NCBI GenBank assembly: GCA_030765045.1
Contig: CM060962.1
Coordinates: 267,461,330-267,525,329 of the forward strand
Length of the DNA stretch: 64,000 bases
Direction of reading: 5' to 3'
Source: Tenodera sinensis
Taxonomy: Eukaryota > Arthropoda > Insecta > Mantodea > Mantidae
Shown here: positions 43,500 to 55,668 of the stretch, one piece after another
Layout: every line of letters begins with the position of its first letter
Position numbering within the stretch: the stretch's first letter is position 1
Translations under genes and position numbers: made by a program
Notes under the pieces: model-generated
Told to the model about the DNA's origin: nothing
What the model saw: the letters and a program-made list of their open reading frames with translations, nothing else
Database searches by the model: none

Positions 43500-43950
43500 T
43501 TCGCCAGTTATGCAAAATTGCACAAACTTCATTCAGATTGAGCAGAACTTCACAAGTTATTTGCAGAAAATTCACGATATATATTTTATTAGGCGTGCAT
43601 ATATCTTAAACTTAAGTTAATCAATATCTTTAGAACCTTTGTGAGCAAATAAATAATGAATAGTTGTGAATATAAGGCGTAGTTTGAAGAGGCAATTTTC
43701 TTGACAATCTACGTGTCACTGATTGGAAAAGGTTGACTTTAAATGCCGGCTTTTGTAAGCTATTTCATTTTCGAGTCATCTGTTCACAGACGCGTGTACT
43801 CCGGCACCATGTGCGCGCGTGCGCACACACGCATGGACGCTTCTCTAAAACTAACATTCGAGTTCAGAAGACTCAAAAAAGTGTATTTTCGGTAAAACCT
43901 CGATATCAAATTGTTGAGTAGTTTGCAGTAAAATGGGAGAGAAGGTAAGA
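43500..43950 (-). mobile_element. W870 repeat, 5' half, minus strand
   Basis: Minus-strand blocks: GGTTTTACCGAAAATACAC, the GTGCGCGC microsatellite (43808-43832), AAAGCCGGCATTTAAAGTC, CAGTGACACGTAGATTGTC and TGCATAACTGGCGAATC. It ends against a purine-rich stretch that leads to the minisatellite. Confidence 0.65.
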
Positions 43951-44089
43951 ATGAAATGAGAGGAAAGCAAAGGAGGTAAGAGAAAGAAACAGATGGAAAA
44001 TAAAATAAAGAAAGGAGGAGAGAACTGGAGAATATGAGAGGAGAAAATAAGAGTTGAGAGAGGAGGAAAGTAACCGGGAAAACAAAGTC
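43951..44089. repeat. Purine-rich lead-in to the minisatellite
   Basis: Irregular A/G-rich sequence without a clear 31-bp period. Confidence 0.6.
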
Positions 44090-46096
44090 AGACGAGAAGA
44101 GAAGAGGAGAGGAGAGAAGAGGATAAGAGGAGAGGAGAAGAGGAGAGAAGAGGACAAGGGGAGAGGAAAAGAGAAGGAAAGAGGACAAGAGGAAAGGAGA
44201 AGAGGAGAGAAGAGGACAAGGGGAGAGGAGAAGAGGAGAGAAGAGGACAAGGGGAGAGGAGAAGAGGAGGGAAGAAGACAAGGGAAGAGGAGAAGAGGAG
44301 GGAAGAGGACAAGAGGAGAGAGGAAGACGAGAGAAGAGGACAAGGGGAGAGGAGAAGAAGAGGGAAAAGGACAAGGGGAGAGGACAAGAGGAGAGGAGAA
44401 GAGGAGAGAAGAGGCCAAGGGGAGAGGAGGGAAGAGGACAAGAGGAAAGGAGAAGAGGAGAGAAGAGGACAAGGGGAGAGGAGAAGAGGAGGGAAGAGGA
44501 CAAGGGGAGAGGAGAAAAGGAGGGAAGAGGACTCGAGGAGAGGAGAAGATGAGAAGAGGAGAAAAGAGGACAAGGGGAGAGGAGAAGAGGAGGGAAGAGG
44601 ACAAGGGAAGAGGACAAGAGGAGAGGAGAAGAGGAGGGAAGAGGACAAGGGGAATGGAGAAGAGGAGAGAAGAGGACAAGTGGAGAGGAGAAGAGGAGGG
44701 AAGAATACAAGAGGAGAGGAGAAGAGGAGAGAAGAGGACAAGAGGAGAGGAGAAGAGGAGAGGAGAAGAGGAGAGAAGAGGACAAGGGGAGAGGAGAAGA
44801 CGAGGGAAGAGGACAAGAGGAGAGTAGAAGAGGAGAGAAGAGGAAAAGGGGAGAGGAGAAGATGAGGGAAGAGGACAAGGGGAGAGGAGAAGAGGAGACA
44901 AGAGGACAAGGGGAGAGGAGAAGAGGAGGGAAGAATACAAGAGGAGAGGAGAAGAGGAGAGAAGAGGACAAGGGGAGAGGAGAAGAGGAGAGAAGAGGAC
45001 AAGGGGAGAGGAGAAGAGGAGGGAAGAGGACAAGGGGAGAGGAGAAGAGGAGAGAAGAGAACAAGAGGAGAGGAGAAGAGGAGGGAAGTGCACAAGGGGA
45101 GAGGAGAAGAGGAGGGACGAGGCCAAGAGGAGAGGAGAAGAGGAGAGAAGAGGACAAGGGGAGAGGAGAAGAGGAGTGTAGAGGACAAGGGGAGAGGAGA
45201 AGAGGAGAGAAGAGAACAAGAGGAGAGGAGAAGAGGAGGGAAGTGCACAAGGGGAGAGGAGAAGAGGAGGGAAGAGGACAAGAGAAGAGGAGAAGAGGAG
45301 AGAAGAGGACAAGGGGATAGGAGAAGAGGAGGGAAGTGCACAAGGGGAGAGGAGAAGAGGAGGGAAGAGGACAAGAGAAGAGGAGAAGAGGAGAGAAGAG
45401 GACAAGGGGATAGGAGAAGAGTAGGGAAGAGGACAAGAGGAGAGGAGAAGAGGAGAGAAGAGGACAAGGGGAGAGGAGAAGAGGAGAGAAGAGGACAAGG
45501 GGAGAGGGGAAGAGGAGTGTAGAGGACAAGGGGAGAGGAGAAGAGGAGAGAAGAGAACAAGAGGAGAGGAGAAGAGGAGGGAAGAGGACAAGAGAAGAGG
45601 AGAAGAGGAGAGAAGAGGACAAGGGGATAGGAGAAGAGTAGGGAAGAGGACAAGGGGATAGGAGAAGAGTAGGGAAGAGGACAAGAGGAGAGGAGAAGAG
45701 GAGGGAAGAGGACAAGAGGAGAGGCGAAGAGGAGGGAGGAGGACAAGAGGAGAGGAGAAGAGGAGGGAAGAGGACAAGAGGAGAGGAGAAGAGGAGGGAA
45801 GAGGACAAGAGGAGAGGAGAAAAGGAGAGAAGAGGACAAGGGGAGAGGAGAAGAGGAGGGAAGAGGAGAAAAGGAGAGGAGAAGAGGAGGGAAGAGGACA
45901 GAGGAGAGGAGAAGAGGAGAGGAGAAGAGGAGACAAGAGGACAAGGGGAGAGGAGAAGAGGAGGGAAGAGGACAAGAGGAGAGGAGAAGAGGAGAGAAGG
46001 GGACAAGGGGAGAGGAGAAGAGGAGACAAGAGGACAAGGGAGAGGACAAGAGGAGAGGAGAAGAGGAGAGAAGAGGACAAGGGGAGAAGAGGAGAA
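44090..46096. repeat. Purine-only minisatellite, 31-bp unit, about 65 copies
   Basis: Unit of the type AAGGGGAGAGGAGAAGAGGA, then GGGAAGAGGAC (31 bp), repeated with small changes over 2 kb; the only regular pyrimidine is the C of GGAC. 31 is not a multiple of three and the unit has no stop in the minus direction, so three overlapping minus-strand frames (709, 740 and 791 residues of Ser/Leu/Pro) stay open. They are not genes. Longer blocks of about 93 bp (three units) with the marker GTGCACAAGGGG are duplicated at 45242 and 45335. Confidence 0.95.
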
Positions 46097-47234
46097 AGTA
46101 AAGATTTAACAGAAAGGGAAGAAAAAGAAAGAACCAAATAAGAAGAAAAGAAATGGTAAAAGTTAAAGTGGGGAAAATAGGTAGCGGGTACAACGAGAAA
46201 TGAATATATCTGATCACAATTAAACAAAATATTAAGATATTGCGAAATGTAACACAGTATTAAGCAGATTACACATTGCACGTAAATTAAACGTCAGAAG
46301 GTCACGTTCCAAGCACAAAATTGGAGTGCTTATCTTTTGGACAGAGCATACGAAAGTCGTGGAAACGATGAATCAATGAAGTTAAGCTTAAGCTGTAAAA
46401 AGAGAAAGAAAACAAAGGAGGCCTAGAAAAGCAGAAGAGACGTCCGAAGAAAGGACGGTTATTAGATAATGACTGGGAGGAAAAGAGAGAAGATGAAAGA
46501 TATGAGAAGGAAATGTAAGGAAAAATAAACATGAAGGCAGAGAGTAGAAGACGATGTTGAGAAGAAACGAGAAAGAGAGGAAAGGAAAGAAAAACGAGGT
46601 TAAGAAAGAGGAAAAGAGAAGCAGAGTTGGAAAATTAAAAGTTAAAGGTGATAGATAAACGAAAGAGGAAAAATGAAAGCGCAAGCGAATAAACCAGCAA
46701 ATGGACACAGTAAATGAAGGGGAAAAAGTCAGAAACGAGCCCAAATTCAGGAAGACAATGACCTGAAACGCACCAAATGCTACTCTTGACGTTATGGAAT
46801 TCTAACCCCAGAGTTAAACAAACATATTGACTCAGTGAACTGTTCCTGCTGCTGAAACGTTAATATATTTAGTAGTCTGCGCTGGTTCTCTCAAATTAAC
46901 ATGGTGATGCAAAACGGGGCACAAGGAACTGAAGAACTGGCAGTGAGTCACCCAGCGAACCTCCCCTCTCCCCCGGGGCACATCCGGCGCGTCGAGGGAG
47001 CTTGTCGCAGATTTATTCTCTTCCGTCGCATGCCAATATCATGTGAAACAGCAGTAAACCATTCTATTGTACATACAGGGTGCTCAGTACGAATCCTCTT
47101 TGATAAACCCTGCAAACTCAAACAAAACTTGAGGTATATAATGATAGGACTTTACACTTAATTTACGCTCATATCGTTTCTGTAAAATATTCGTAAAAAT
47201 AGTTTAATTGTTCTTCTCTTTGTTAGTTACTTAG
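46097..47234. other. Unassigned; purine-rich to 46740, then unique
   Basis: 46080-46740 is A/G-rich without a period and gives spurious Ser/Phe-rich minus frames. 46895-47060 is GC-rich and unrecognised. CAGGGTGCTCAGTACG at 47079-47094 resembles a DDE-element end without a partner. Confidence 0.45.
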
Positions 47235-47310
47235 TATTCTTACCCTCCTATGTACGACTTACAGGTGAGTGCCTGGGGTCAGAGACCTGTCGAGGAGCAG
47301 GCAGACATGT
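47235..47310 (+). repeat. Dispersed segment shared with 5800-5872
   Basis: TTACCCTCCTATGTACGACT, TACAGGTGAGTGCCTGGGGT and CGAGGAGCAGG match 5794-5872 in order. Confidence 0.5.
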
Positions 47311-47924
47311 GATCAGCAGGGCGAGGCATTTCGGTACCTGTCTCCTCCAGTTTAGTGCACACAGACCGTAACCCACGAAATGCTGGACAGTGACGACGTA
47401 ACCAAAGCTGCCTCTTATGGCACTCAATCATCGACGTACAATGGCGTACAAAATAAACGTGTACCTGTAGATGAGTAGTTAATTTGAAATTATATACGGA
47501 GTTACAGGGTAGCCATTAATTTGTACATTAAGATACGTAAAAGTGATAATTCAATTAAAAATTGAATTATATGTGTTAGATTGAATTATTTGCCAGTACA
47601 GTTCATAAACTTATGTATAAATATTATTACTTTCGTGAGCAATATGTGAAAATATACATTTTGAGTGTCTCAAAAACAAAACTCGAATAACACACCTTAC
47701 ATATGATATTTTCTCCATCTGTCGAGAAATGCTTTGAATCTAAGTCCTCCAGAATTTTGTACATTCATTTACAATTAGGATCTTGCACTTGAAGCACACT
47801 TAAACATTTATTTTAATTGCACAATTAGTCCAGAGTTAGGTTCCCTATTCACAACTACTGCACTATACTATCTGCGGATTGGCCGTAGCCTGGAATGAGA
47901 ATGAGGAAGAGGATGAAGTGTTAG
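47311..47924. other. No recognisable gene or element
   Basis: AT-rich sequence. Confidence 0.5.
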
Positions 47925-48250
47925 AAGCTTTATTTTCTCAAAAATGGCCCTAATAATGTTTATTTAAATACCAAATAATAAATATATTCACATCACAAGT
48001 AGAATGCAAATTGTCAATATTCTAGGAATAGTTCATGAAGTGCACTTCATTCGTAAGGAATTTAGTACAATTTTGTATAACTGATAAACGTTAAGCAAAA
48101 ACGCACTGCAAAAAATATAGACCTCTTTAAAATATTCTATTTATTTCATATAACTTTTTTGAGGCATGAGCCAATACCGAGATATTCGGTATTAATGGTT
48201 TGAATTGTTCAATAATTTTGTCGCACCTAAAAGCATGCTAATATTCAGGA
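47925..48250 (+). mobile_element. W870 repeat, diverged internal part
   Basis: TTTTCTCAAAAATGGCCCTAATAATG, TTCTAGGAATAGTTCATGAAGT, TTTTGTATAACTGATAAACG, GCATGAGCCAATACCGAGATAT and a GCACCT..AAGC block follow the W870 order with low identity. It is one of the oldest copies. Confidence 0.5.
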
Positions 48251-48960
48251 TTTTTGCACTGCATGGGAAAAAATTGTGAAATTTTAAGCCCAGCTTATAG
48301 CGTCCACTTCTCAAATATTTGACAACCGCGGTTCCCTTTGGATCCCGTTCATCTTTCTGTTTGTCTTTCTGGCAGTTTGTTCATTAAAATGTCATTAAGC
48401 TCATTAACTAATGTTTTACAAACCATTTAACCTTATTTCGTATCATACGGTGTAGAGAATAGTACTGCATTTTCTTTCAAACCGCTTGGATGAGTTGCAA
48501 TGCATAACGTGAATATTTAGAATTCCTAGTGGCTCAGCTCCCCTCTCCCCCCGCCCCCCCCTTCCACTCCAACTGATTATTCCGGTCACGAGCAAAGGCA
48601 TGAAGATTAGTTACATGTGGAATTATTCCACATTTTTATATAACAAATACTCAAAATATTGTCCATAAGGTAAGAAACAGTATAAAAGTGGAGTAGATGC
48701 ACAATGGAGGAAGGAAAACTTAAAAATACGAGATTAAGTGGAGATGCTCCAATGATGCACTTAACGCCTACCAGTTTTTCTACGATAGTGAATAATATAG
48801 TATATACGTGAAAATAAAACTAATCACTAACAGTTGTTTAACATAGTGATTCCAGTAGCACCCCAACTCTTACTGGCGAACTGGCAATCGATTAGGCCCA
48901 CGCTTGTTTATTGATGTCAACAAATCAATAATTTGCTACCTCATATTTAGCAGGTGCATA
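48251..48960. other. No recognisable gene or element
   Basis: A C-rich tract lies at 48541-48566; otherwise AT-rich. Confidence 0.5.
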
Positions 48961-49150
48961 TCAAGCGGGATGGCTCAGGCGGTAACGTTTGAGGCTCGCA
49001 TTCTGGAGGTTGCGGGTTCGATCCCCGTGGCCGTTGTTCATGACCCATGGGTTTTATCGGAGGTTTGCCCAGGTCACCAGGCGAATGCTGAGAAGGGATT
49101 CCATATCCCCCGAATTTCCTGTCCCTCCATTTCGTTACATTAATCATTTC
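48961..49150 (+). mobile_element. SINE-C, copy 2 (tRNA-derived)
   Basis: AAGCGGGATGGCTCAGGCGG (A-box region), TTGCGGGTTCGATCCCCGTGG with a consensus B box near 49016-49026, then a CATGGGTTTTATCGGAGGTT and CCAGGCGAATGCTGAGAAG body. It is the best-kept head of the family. Confidence 0.85.
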
Positions 49151-49600
49151 ACTTCACCCTTCATCCCGTTAGGTTTCTTTCAGGATTGGAAGCGTCGGCG
49201 AGCGTCACGGCAGCATCACGGCAGGGGTAAAGAATGCGCTCTGTAAATCTCGTCCCTCGTATTGGAAGGCGATCCTAATGGTTTCTGGGGCCCCCATGGG
49301 ATGGTACAAGCCCGAGGGGGGGGGGGGAGGATAGCCTATTTCCGTGTCCCGCACCCCTGTTGGAAGAACGAACCCGAAGGGATGAGAGAGGAACTGGGCC
49401 AAGTCAGCCTCTGCTTCTAATTGGGAAAACGTAAGAACCCTGCGATCTGCTCTGCCTTGGCAACTTTCCGATCACCCTTAGGATCCATTCACCTCATCCA
49501 CCCTCCCGGGGGTTGTCCCGTCAGGGGCATAGGCACAAGAGATCGCCTTTCGGTCGAAGTACTAAGTACCTCCCCGCAAGTTATCATTGAGTCATTGCTG
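49151..49600 (+). other. GC-rich unassigned sequence behind SINE-C
   Basis: Continuous GC-rich sequence (GAAGCGTCGGCGAGCG, CCCATGGGATGGTACAAGCC, a G12 run at about 49315, CACCCTCCCGGGGGTTG). It may be the distal part of a longer composite element that starts with the SINE-C head, but no second copy is available here. Confidence 0.3.
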
Positions 49601-51289
49601 CTGCATAAATTAAATCGATAGTAAACACTAAGAAATTAAAGGGATCAACGTAAGATTTAAATGGTAAAATTCATCAATCAGATATGATTACATTCTATGT
49701 CTACAATAACATTTAAGATAATTTTATATAGTTCATGCACAATAGTGCAATAAAACAGATAAAAGCATGCAGGTTGGTTACGAGTACTGAATGAAGGAAA
49801 ATCGACTTTCCAGCATGAGGCATTTCCGAAACCTTTTCGAGACGCGAAACATCCAGGTGGTTCTAGTTCTCCGGTGATAGCGCTCAACGTGTTTACGCCA
49901 GGTGCCCTCGCGGCTTATCTTGTTTACCGTTACGGCTTCCCAGCACCGATCTCCCAATAATCTCACGGTAGGTATGTTGAGTAATACCGCAGGTTTCTCT
50001 ATAGCACACGCTCTCCGTGACTTCGTGTGGTGTATATGTAGCCACAGTCGTCAAAATAATAGCTGCCTGAACTTACAGTTGTAGTTACAGTTTAATTAGT
50101 CTTCCCCTTGAAAGCGACAAAAGCCACGATTTATCTGCAGGAAAATAGCTTGTATGTGTCTTAAACAACGAAGCAAGTCCATCTGGTTTTGATTTTCTTA
50201 ATCGACATTCTACATAGCCTGCCAGCATTTCTAAAAGTTGCACATTTTGAAAATTTAAGCCTGTTTTACTGTTTGTTTCGTATATGATCTAGTTGTTCAA
50301 TAAGATGGCTAACACAGGAAAAGAACTCGTAATCCTCAAATATCTGCTGGCCTCTTATTTAAATTCCTTTCTTCTTCTCCTCCTTTTTCTTCCTGTTTAT
50401 CGTCACTTTCAAATCGCTGATCATCGTTGCACTTAATGTCGCACTAATATCCCATGCAAAACACTCAGACTTCATTCCTCGGAACATTTGTATCCAAGAA
50501 GCTGGAATTTTATTCACTGATTCGCGGTAGTTGGTAAGGGATGATCATAAAATCTACATAGACCCCTGATTTCAGAACAACTTTCAATTACATCTTGATT
50601 ACAGTTTGACGCCAAAAGATATACTGCTACTCAACGTAGGTGACTCACACCAAAGCTTTCATTTAAATATGTCAGTATTCTAAAACTATTCCGCGAGCTA
50701 TACTATCACTAGTCCGCACGAACACTGTCGTTGCAATCAGAGCAAGCGGCTAGCTGGCTAGTGACATCTACACCAGCTGACGTCATCAGCACGGAAGTCT
50801 ACTACACATCTAGCTGAATATTTCTCAACATACCGTGGATAACCTTGGCCCATAGTCGCTTCGTTATAATATGATGTGAATCTGCAATATACAGATAAAG
50901 TGATATGAGTGATATTTTCAGTTTAGAACCTCTTGTGCAATAGACTCTTCAATGGGATGAACTAATGGTTAGAGTAATAAAAAGTAATTAAAAACCTGCG
51001 TCCTGGTATCTTTATATTTTGGAGTTCCTTCATATCCAGTTAAAATGCATGCCATTTCCAAATAAAGCTGGTTTCTTTTCCTTTTAACTGTAATTGGTGT
51101 TTAGAGAACTAATTCAACTTTCCTCATTAGTTCTCATGATTGGAATCCGAATTTCTGTTGTTTTATCAGCAGTTTGCCTACAGTATGATTCTAAAAACAT
51201 TTACGTTACAATTTCTCGCATCATGAATACGATAAAGCAAGTGTTCTGTTTTTAAACACAGTGTAATACCTATGTACTTAAATAAAATG
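49601..51289. other. No recognisable gene or element
   Basis: Frames at 49678-49887 and 49778-49966 (minus) show no motif. The rest is AT-rich. Confidence 0.5.
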
Positions 51290-51738
51290 GCTGATATATT
51301 ACATTCACATGACTTTTTCTACCCATTATTTACTTTTTCTTACCTGTCTACAAAATATTCATGCAAACGCTCCCTCTTCTATGCACCTTAGACTAATTGA
51401 AATAAGCATTTACATAAATGTTTTGACTACACATTTCGTTACAGATAAAAACAATAGTGATAGCCAAAACTCTCGTAACTAAAAACTAACTGTACACGAC
51501 GACTTATACAATTAAATTCACGCCTACAACTCCAACCAGACTCAAAACTGCTCTAAACTAATAACTATTGACTCAAAACTAAACTGCTCTCTTACTACTC
51601 GCGCTGTCTATGGTCCTATTTATGCTAGAGCTAATGTCACGTGACCTTTCTAGGTCTTTCCATGGGCACGTGCACTGAGACTCAGGGAGAATCAACGAGA
51701 AGCTTCTAGGCCCCTTTTGTTGTTATCGCGCCACCAAG

Positions 51739-51793
<55 letters not shown>

Positions 51794-52210
51794 CCACTCC
51801 AGGTCGCCCGCCCCCTCCCCCCGAACATTCTTGCACGACCCAATGCCTAGGTATTTTATGCAAATTGCTTGAGGTATTTTTCAGAAAATATGTAATTCCA
51901 AAAAAAAATATAAGGGGAGCTTAGTGTGGGGTTTTTCTTGAAAATCTTCGTACAGCATGCTTGGAAAATGCTTAAATAATATACCAAGATTAGTATGTTT
52001 CCATTGTTCGTGTCATAGTTATGCTGTTCACAGACACAAACACAAACTCATACGCAGACCTTTTTGTAAAAGTGTCTTTTTTATTTATTTCTTTTATTAT
52101 TCAGGAGACCTAAATCACCAGTGGGAACATTTCTTGTGTATTTTCAAAGTGACGCACCTCTTTTTGAAAATAAATGTTTCAGGGAATACAAGTTTCAAAT
52201 AACTTCCCTG
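51290..52210 (-). mobile_element. W870 repeat, minus strand, interrupted at about 51460-51840
   Basis: 51300-51455 carries the terminal part on the minus strand (TTACATTCACATGACTTTTTCTACCC...GAAATAAGCATTTACATAAATG). 51930-52100 carries the other part (GAAAATCTTCGTAC, AGTTATGCTGTTCACAGACAC, ACCTTTTTGTAAAAGTGTC). About 380 bp of other sequence, including the (CA)n, lies between and replaces the middle. Confidence 0.5.
51740..51791. repeat. (CA)n microsatellite, about 52 bp
   Basis: Perfect CA run. Confidence 0.97.
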
Positions 52211-52769
52211 CACTTTACAGTACAGGTTTTATTTTCGACACACTGTAGCTTTCAGTGTAGCAACTCTAGATATCTAAAAGTAACAAATCGAATTCAATGG
52301 ATAGGTAGAAATGATTAGGATACGTCATATACCTTCATCATTGTGCATTTGTGTACGGACACATCTCTCACTGGCATCAATGATCTTACTGAACTGGCAT
52401 ATACCATAAAGTACCCCATTAGGATACGAAACATTCGCTGCGATGTGATATCTGTCACTTACAGAAACATTATAAGGCACTGTTGGACCATCCGCGTTAT
52501 ACTGGTGACTAATGCATTGAACAAACTATCTGAGAAAACATTAAATATTTGTGATATATCGTACAATGACTTATTATAGAAATTTAATTTCTAAACAGAA
52601 AAATCAAATTAGTTTAACGGTATTTGATGCCAAAATTGCTAATTTCCACGTGTTTCCAAGATTTTTAAAGGTTTCTCTCAGATTTCCTCAGCATATTTAT
52701 AGCATAACATTCATTTTCATAATCTAACTTTCTAGTTGATAAAAGTGTGGAAATTAAGAGTCTAAACTT
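52211..52769. other. No recognisable gene or element
   Basis: AT-rich; the frame at 52343-52579 has no recognisable motif. Confidence 0.5.
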
Positions 52770-53351
52770 TGTGTATTCTAACAAAGACGACAAAATAAGT
52801 CCAGTTACTTTATTACCTTCTAAAATTTTACCACAAATACACAGTTTTCTGCTCATCGTTAACACAGTCTACAGTCTTTCGGGCTATCACACCTCACGAT
52901 TTCTACATCTCGTAACCTTGCTCAGTACATTTACTGTCTTTCTTCACTTCCTCATGTACTAATCACAACAATGTAAACATTCGCGATGCTCGTTGAATCT
53001 TCTTACGACGCACTGCTGTCTTGCACTCGCTGACACACTGGCCGTCTAGTGTCTGTAACTGTAACTCTTCGTCATTCACTCTTCTGGCCTCTTTATATAC
53101 TGGGGATGACGTCACATGGACATTTCTTGAGTTCTACACACACGTGCATCGGAAGTGACTCAGCAAGAAGTCTCGCGAAAGTTCTTGACACCCTTTTTGT
53201 TTCTACACCTCGATTGTTAACAGTCACGTACATACAACAGTCCCGCGAGGCAACCTGGCCTTGAGCATCTTGCCCGCTCTCCTTCACGGCATGTGAAGTG
53301 AAGCAGCCCGACCCCGTCGGCCTCCCTGTGTGCGCCGAGCCCGATATCACA
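52770..53351 (-). mobile_element. Solo LTR (family LTR-1), minus orientation
   Basis: Starts TGTGTATTCTAAC and ends ATATCACA. It shares with 59012-59618 GACGACAAAATAAGTCCAG, TGTCTTTCTTCACTTCCTC, GCACTCGCTGACACACTGGCC and the TATATA box region at 53093-53100. Flanking 4-mers do not match, so the target duplication has decayed or an end is misplaced. Confidence 0.78.
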
Positions 53352-53559
53352 ATATTATTCTTATGATTTTCTTAATCGTTCCATTTATATCCCGCCTTCA
53401 AGTACATTGGTCATTTCGGCGGCATTTTTCCTCTGGAAAACATTGCCCATTGACAACGGTGTTAACTAGTCTACAGTGGTTTTTCTTTGAATTTTATATA
53501 TTAGATTACAAACGCAGTCACACTCTCATTCATATTTCCGGACTAGGGAGGATAGGGAG
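53352..53559. other. Short unassigned spacer
   Basis: Nothing recognisable. Confidence 0.4.
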
Positions 53560-53650
53560 CAATCTTGCCTGGAGAAAAATCACCAACCCCTTGCTGGAAG
53601 TCGAACCGGGAGCCCTCTTAGAGCAGGAAGTGACTGAGCTACAGGGACCA
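53560..53650 (-). mobile_element. tRNA-like SINE head remnant
   Basis: Minus strand GGTCCCTGTAGCTCAGTCAC, then TTCCTGCTCTAAGAGGGCTC and a B-box-like CGGTTCGACTTCC. Spacing of the two boxes is tRNA-like. The following GGTTGGTGATTTTTCTCC has no counterpart elsewhere in the window. Confidence 0.5.
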
Positions 53651-53943
53651 TCCTTGTGTGATATCGTTCCTTAGAATCAAGAGTGTAAAGTGTTTCCTGG
53701 AAAAATAATGTAACGTCTTCACCCTCTCTACTACCTACCTATTTATAAAGTAAGTATTATATTCTATTAAAAAATTCGATACTGTGCATCTCAGGGTTTG
53801 ATATAGGAACTGAAGCAATGTCACGAAAATGCACAAATCAAAATTAGCATGTGTGCAAAATATGATACGTTTATCCAAAATACTGCTGGTAGAAAGTTTT
53901 ATAAAATATACTATTAACGAGGGCTTTAAAACGAAAATACGTG

Positions 53944-54332
53944 TATTATTGTGCTACTCTAATGGTAAACATGCGGTGCGTCAAAACCGAGTGAAAAGAT
54001 GAAGATATTAAGTGTCCGAAAAGCAACGTTGTCACGTTTTCTCCAAGTAAGCGTTCGCACACCACACTTACTTCCTGAAAGATGAATATCACGATAAAAC
54101 TAACATAATCAGAGAGAAAACAAGGGAAATGTTGTAACGCTGTGTTTCACTTCACGAGGAATTGTCATTTGTAATTTCTTTGATTTCATTGGTTGAAGTG
54201 ACACGTCCATTGGTGCAATGTGAAACATCAGCGACTTCGGGCAACAAACAATGCATTCTGTGTGCGTTACCTGAAAGGCGTCTGGTGATCAAAGATAAAG
54301 CACATTTTAAGCTTTTGAGTAGCACAATAATA
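53944..54332. mobile_element. Possible MITE, 389 bp
   Basis: TATTATTGTGCTACTC at 53944-53959 is exactly inverted at 54317-54332, and similarity continues for about 12 further bases with mismatches. TA could be the target site (included in the pair). No coding capacity, no second copy here. Confidence 0.6.
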
Positions 54333-54689
54333 TATTGCTAAATTAAATTTTATTATACCTTTAAATTAACTTTTACACATATAGAGCCGCACATTCCATG
54401 TCATATCTACACTATAATACTTCCACTACTTCCTTAACACAAATTTATCCATCAGTCTTTAAAAAGGGCGCACATACACAGTGCATATTTGACAAGAATG
54501 AGTGAACCACGCAGACCAGATCAGAAATGAGCTCCACCAGCTGGGAGTCCTTTGTTTCTGTGACATTTTGTTGCACTTGTTGAAAGTTTGTGTTTATGGG
54601 CTCTATCGCTTGTTTCTGTGGCAGATTGTTATCGCATTTTTACGAATGCTGTTTTAAAGTCCATCGCATTCTTCGACTTCGAATAAAAA
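54333..54689. other. No recognisable feature
   Basis: AT-rich sequence. Confidence 0.5.
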
Positions 54690-55130
54690 AAAGCGACAAA
54701 AGCGTGCATCTGTCTGCCTGTGCACAGCACAACTCAAAAACGAATACCTAGTCGGTTAAATACCAAACTTGGTATTTAAGTTCAGCATTTTCCAGGGATA
54801 AGACACAAAGATAAAAGGTATTCCGCGATCCCAAACTGCCTTTTACATGGAATTTGTTTTTATTTTCTTAAAAATTGCTTGGTTATGGAGATGGAATGGA
54901 ATGTCAAAGCCACCTTACAGCGACCAGCTCTTAAAATATTTGACTATCGCTTAAATCCTACTGTATTCCCATAATCCCATTGTATCTACAAGGAAGTGTT
55001 TAATAAAACCATTTCCACAATTAATGCCTCTCTCTCGCTTGACATGAAGTAGATAGAAGAATAAGCGTTTGTAAAAATGTTTTTATAAGACTGAGTAGAG
55101 AAAGTTGTGAGTGCAACACATATTTTTATG
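54690..55130 (+). mobile_element. W870 repeat with large internal deletion
   Basis: 5' half to TTTTTATTTTCTTAAAAATTGC (54857-54878), then a jump to the 3' third (CTCTTAAAATATTTGACTATCGC, TTGTATCTACAAGGAAG, TAGATAGAAGAATAAGCG) and the end GAGTAGAGAAAGTTGTGAGTG. About 400 bp of the unit is missing. Confidence 0.75.
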
Positions 55131-55489
55131 TTCAAAATCTCGGTTGTGCATTAAAGCCCAAACAATAGCTACTTGAGACAAGAAAATATGTTCATTATAT
55201 CGTATAATTGTATTGAAAAGGACATGCTCCTCCATAACTGGAGCAGACACTGTGAAAACAAAGACGTTAATGGAAGTAACATAATAAAAACTCCAAGAAA
55301 AATAGTGGGGTAACGAAACTTGACAGAAAGAGAACGAGGTCATTAGGGATAAAGCAGAATAAATAATGCTGAGGAATGGATAGAGAAAGGAAGAATGGCA
55401 CGTGATAGAATTTTAAGGATATCTAGAAATAGTATTCCAGAAGAGGGGAGAAGCCTAGAAACACACGAAGAGCGATTCGTACCCTAGAA
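55131..55489. other. No recognisable feature
   Basis: A minus frame at 55083-55343 overlaps W870 and is not supported. Confidence 0.5.
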
Positions 55490-55668
55490 CAGGCTTGTCG
55501 AACATTACTCCGAAGGTGTGAGGAGAGCAATCCCCTCTCCTCCTTAACTGCAGTAGCACGCGTTAGTAGAGCTGGTTTTCTTTTGTTTTCTTTCCGCTTT
55601 GATCGCCACGAAGGAAGGCGAAATAGAAGACTATCTTCACACCTGGTGAGTAGAGTTTGTCAGGCCTG
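55490..55668. mobile_element. hAT-type MITE, 179 bp
   Basis: The ends start CAGGCTTGTCGAAC (left) and, inverted, CAGGCCTGACAAAC (right). Similarity extends over about 36 bp to a GGTGTGAGG/GGTGTGAAG block. It is flanked by 8-bp direct repeats CCCTAGAA (55482-55489) and CTCTAGAA (55669-55676), 7 of 8 identical. A CAG start and 8-bp duplication are the hAT signature. No coding capacity. Confidence 0.85.

Noticed and set aside
44090..46096. CRISPR-like array
   Set aside because: The 31-bp units are directly adjacent with no unique spacers, and the genome is clearly eukaryotic.
43784..46281. Three overlapping minus-strand frames of 709-791 residues and several plus-strand Arg/Glu/Gly frames
   Set aside because: They are translations of a 31-bp purine minisatellite; all frames are open because the unit has no stop and is not a multiple of three. 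Composition is only Ser/Leu/Pro/Phe or Arg/Glu/Gly/Lys.
46302..46744. Two overlapping Ser/Phe-rich minus frames of 76 and 118 residues
   Set aside because: Purine-rich low-complexity DNA without motif or coding context.
49010..49030. tRNA gene at the SINE-C head
   Set aside because: The B box is consensus, but the head belongs to a SINE with several copies in the window.
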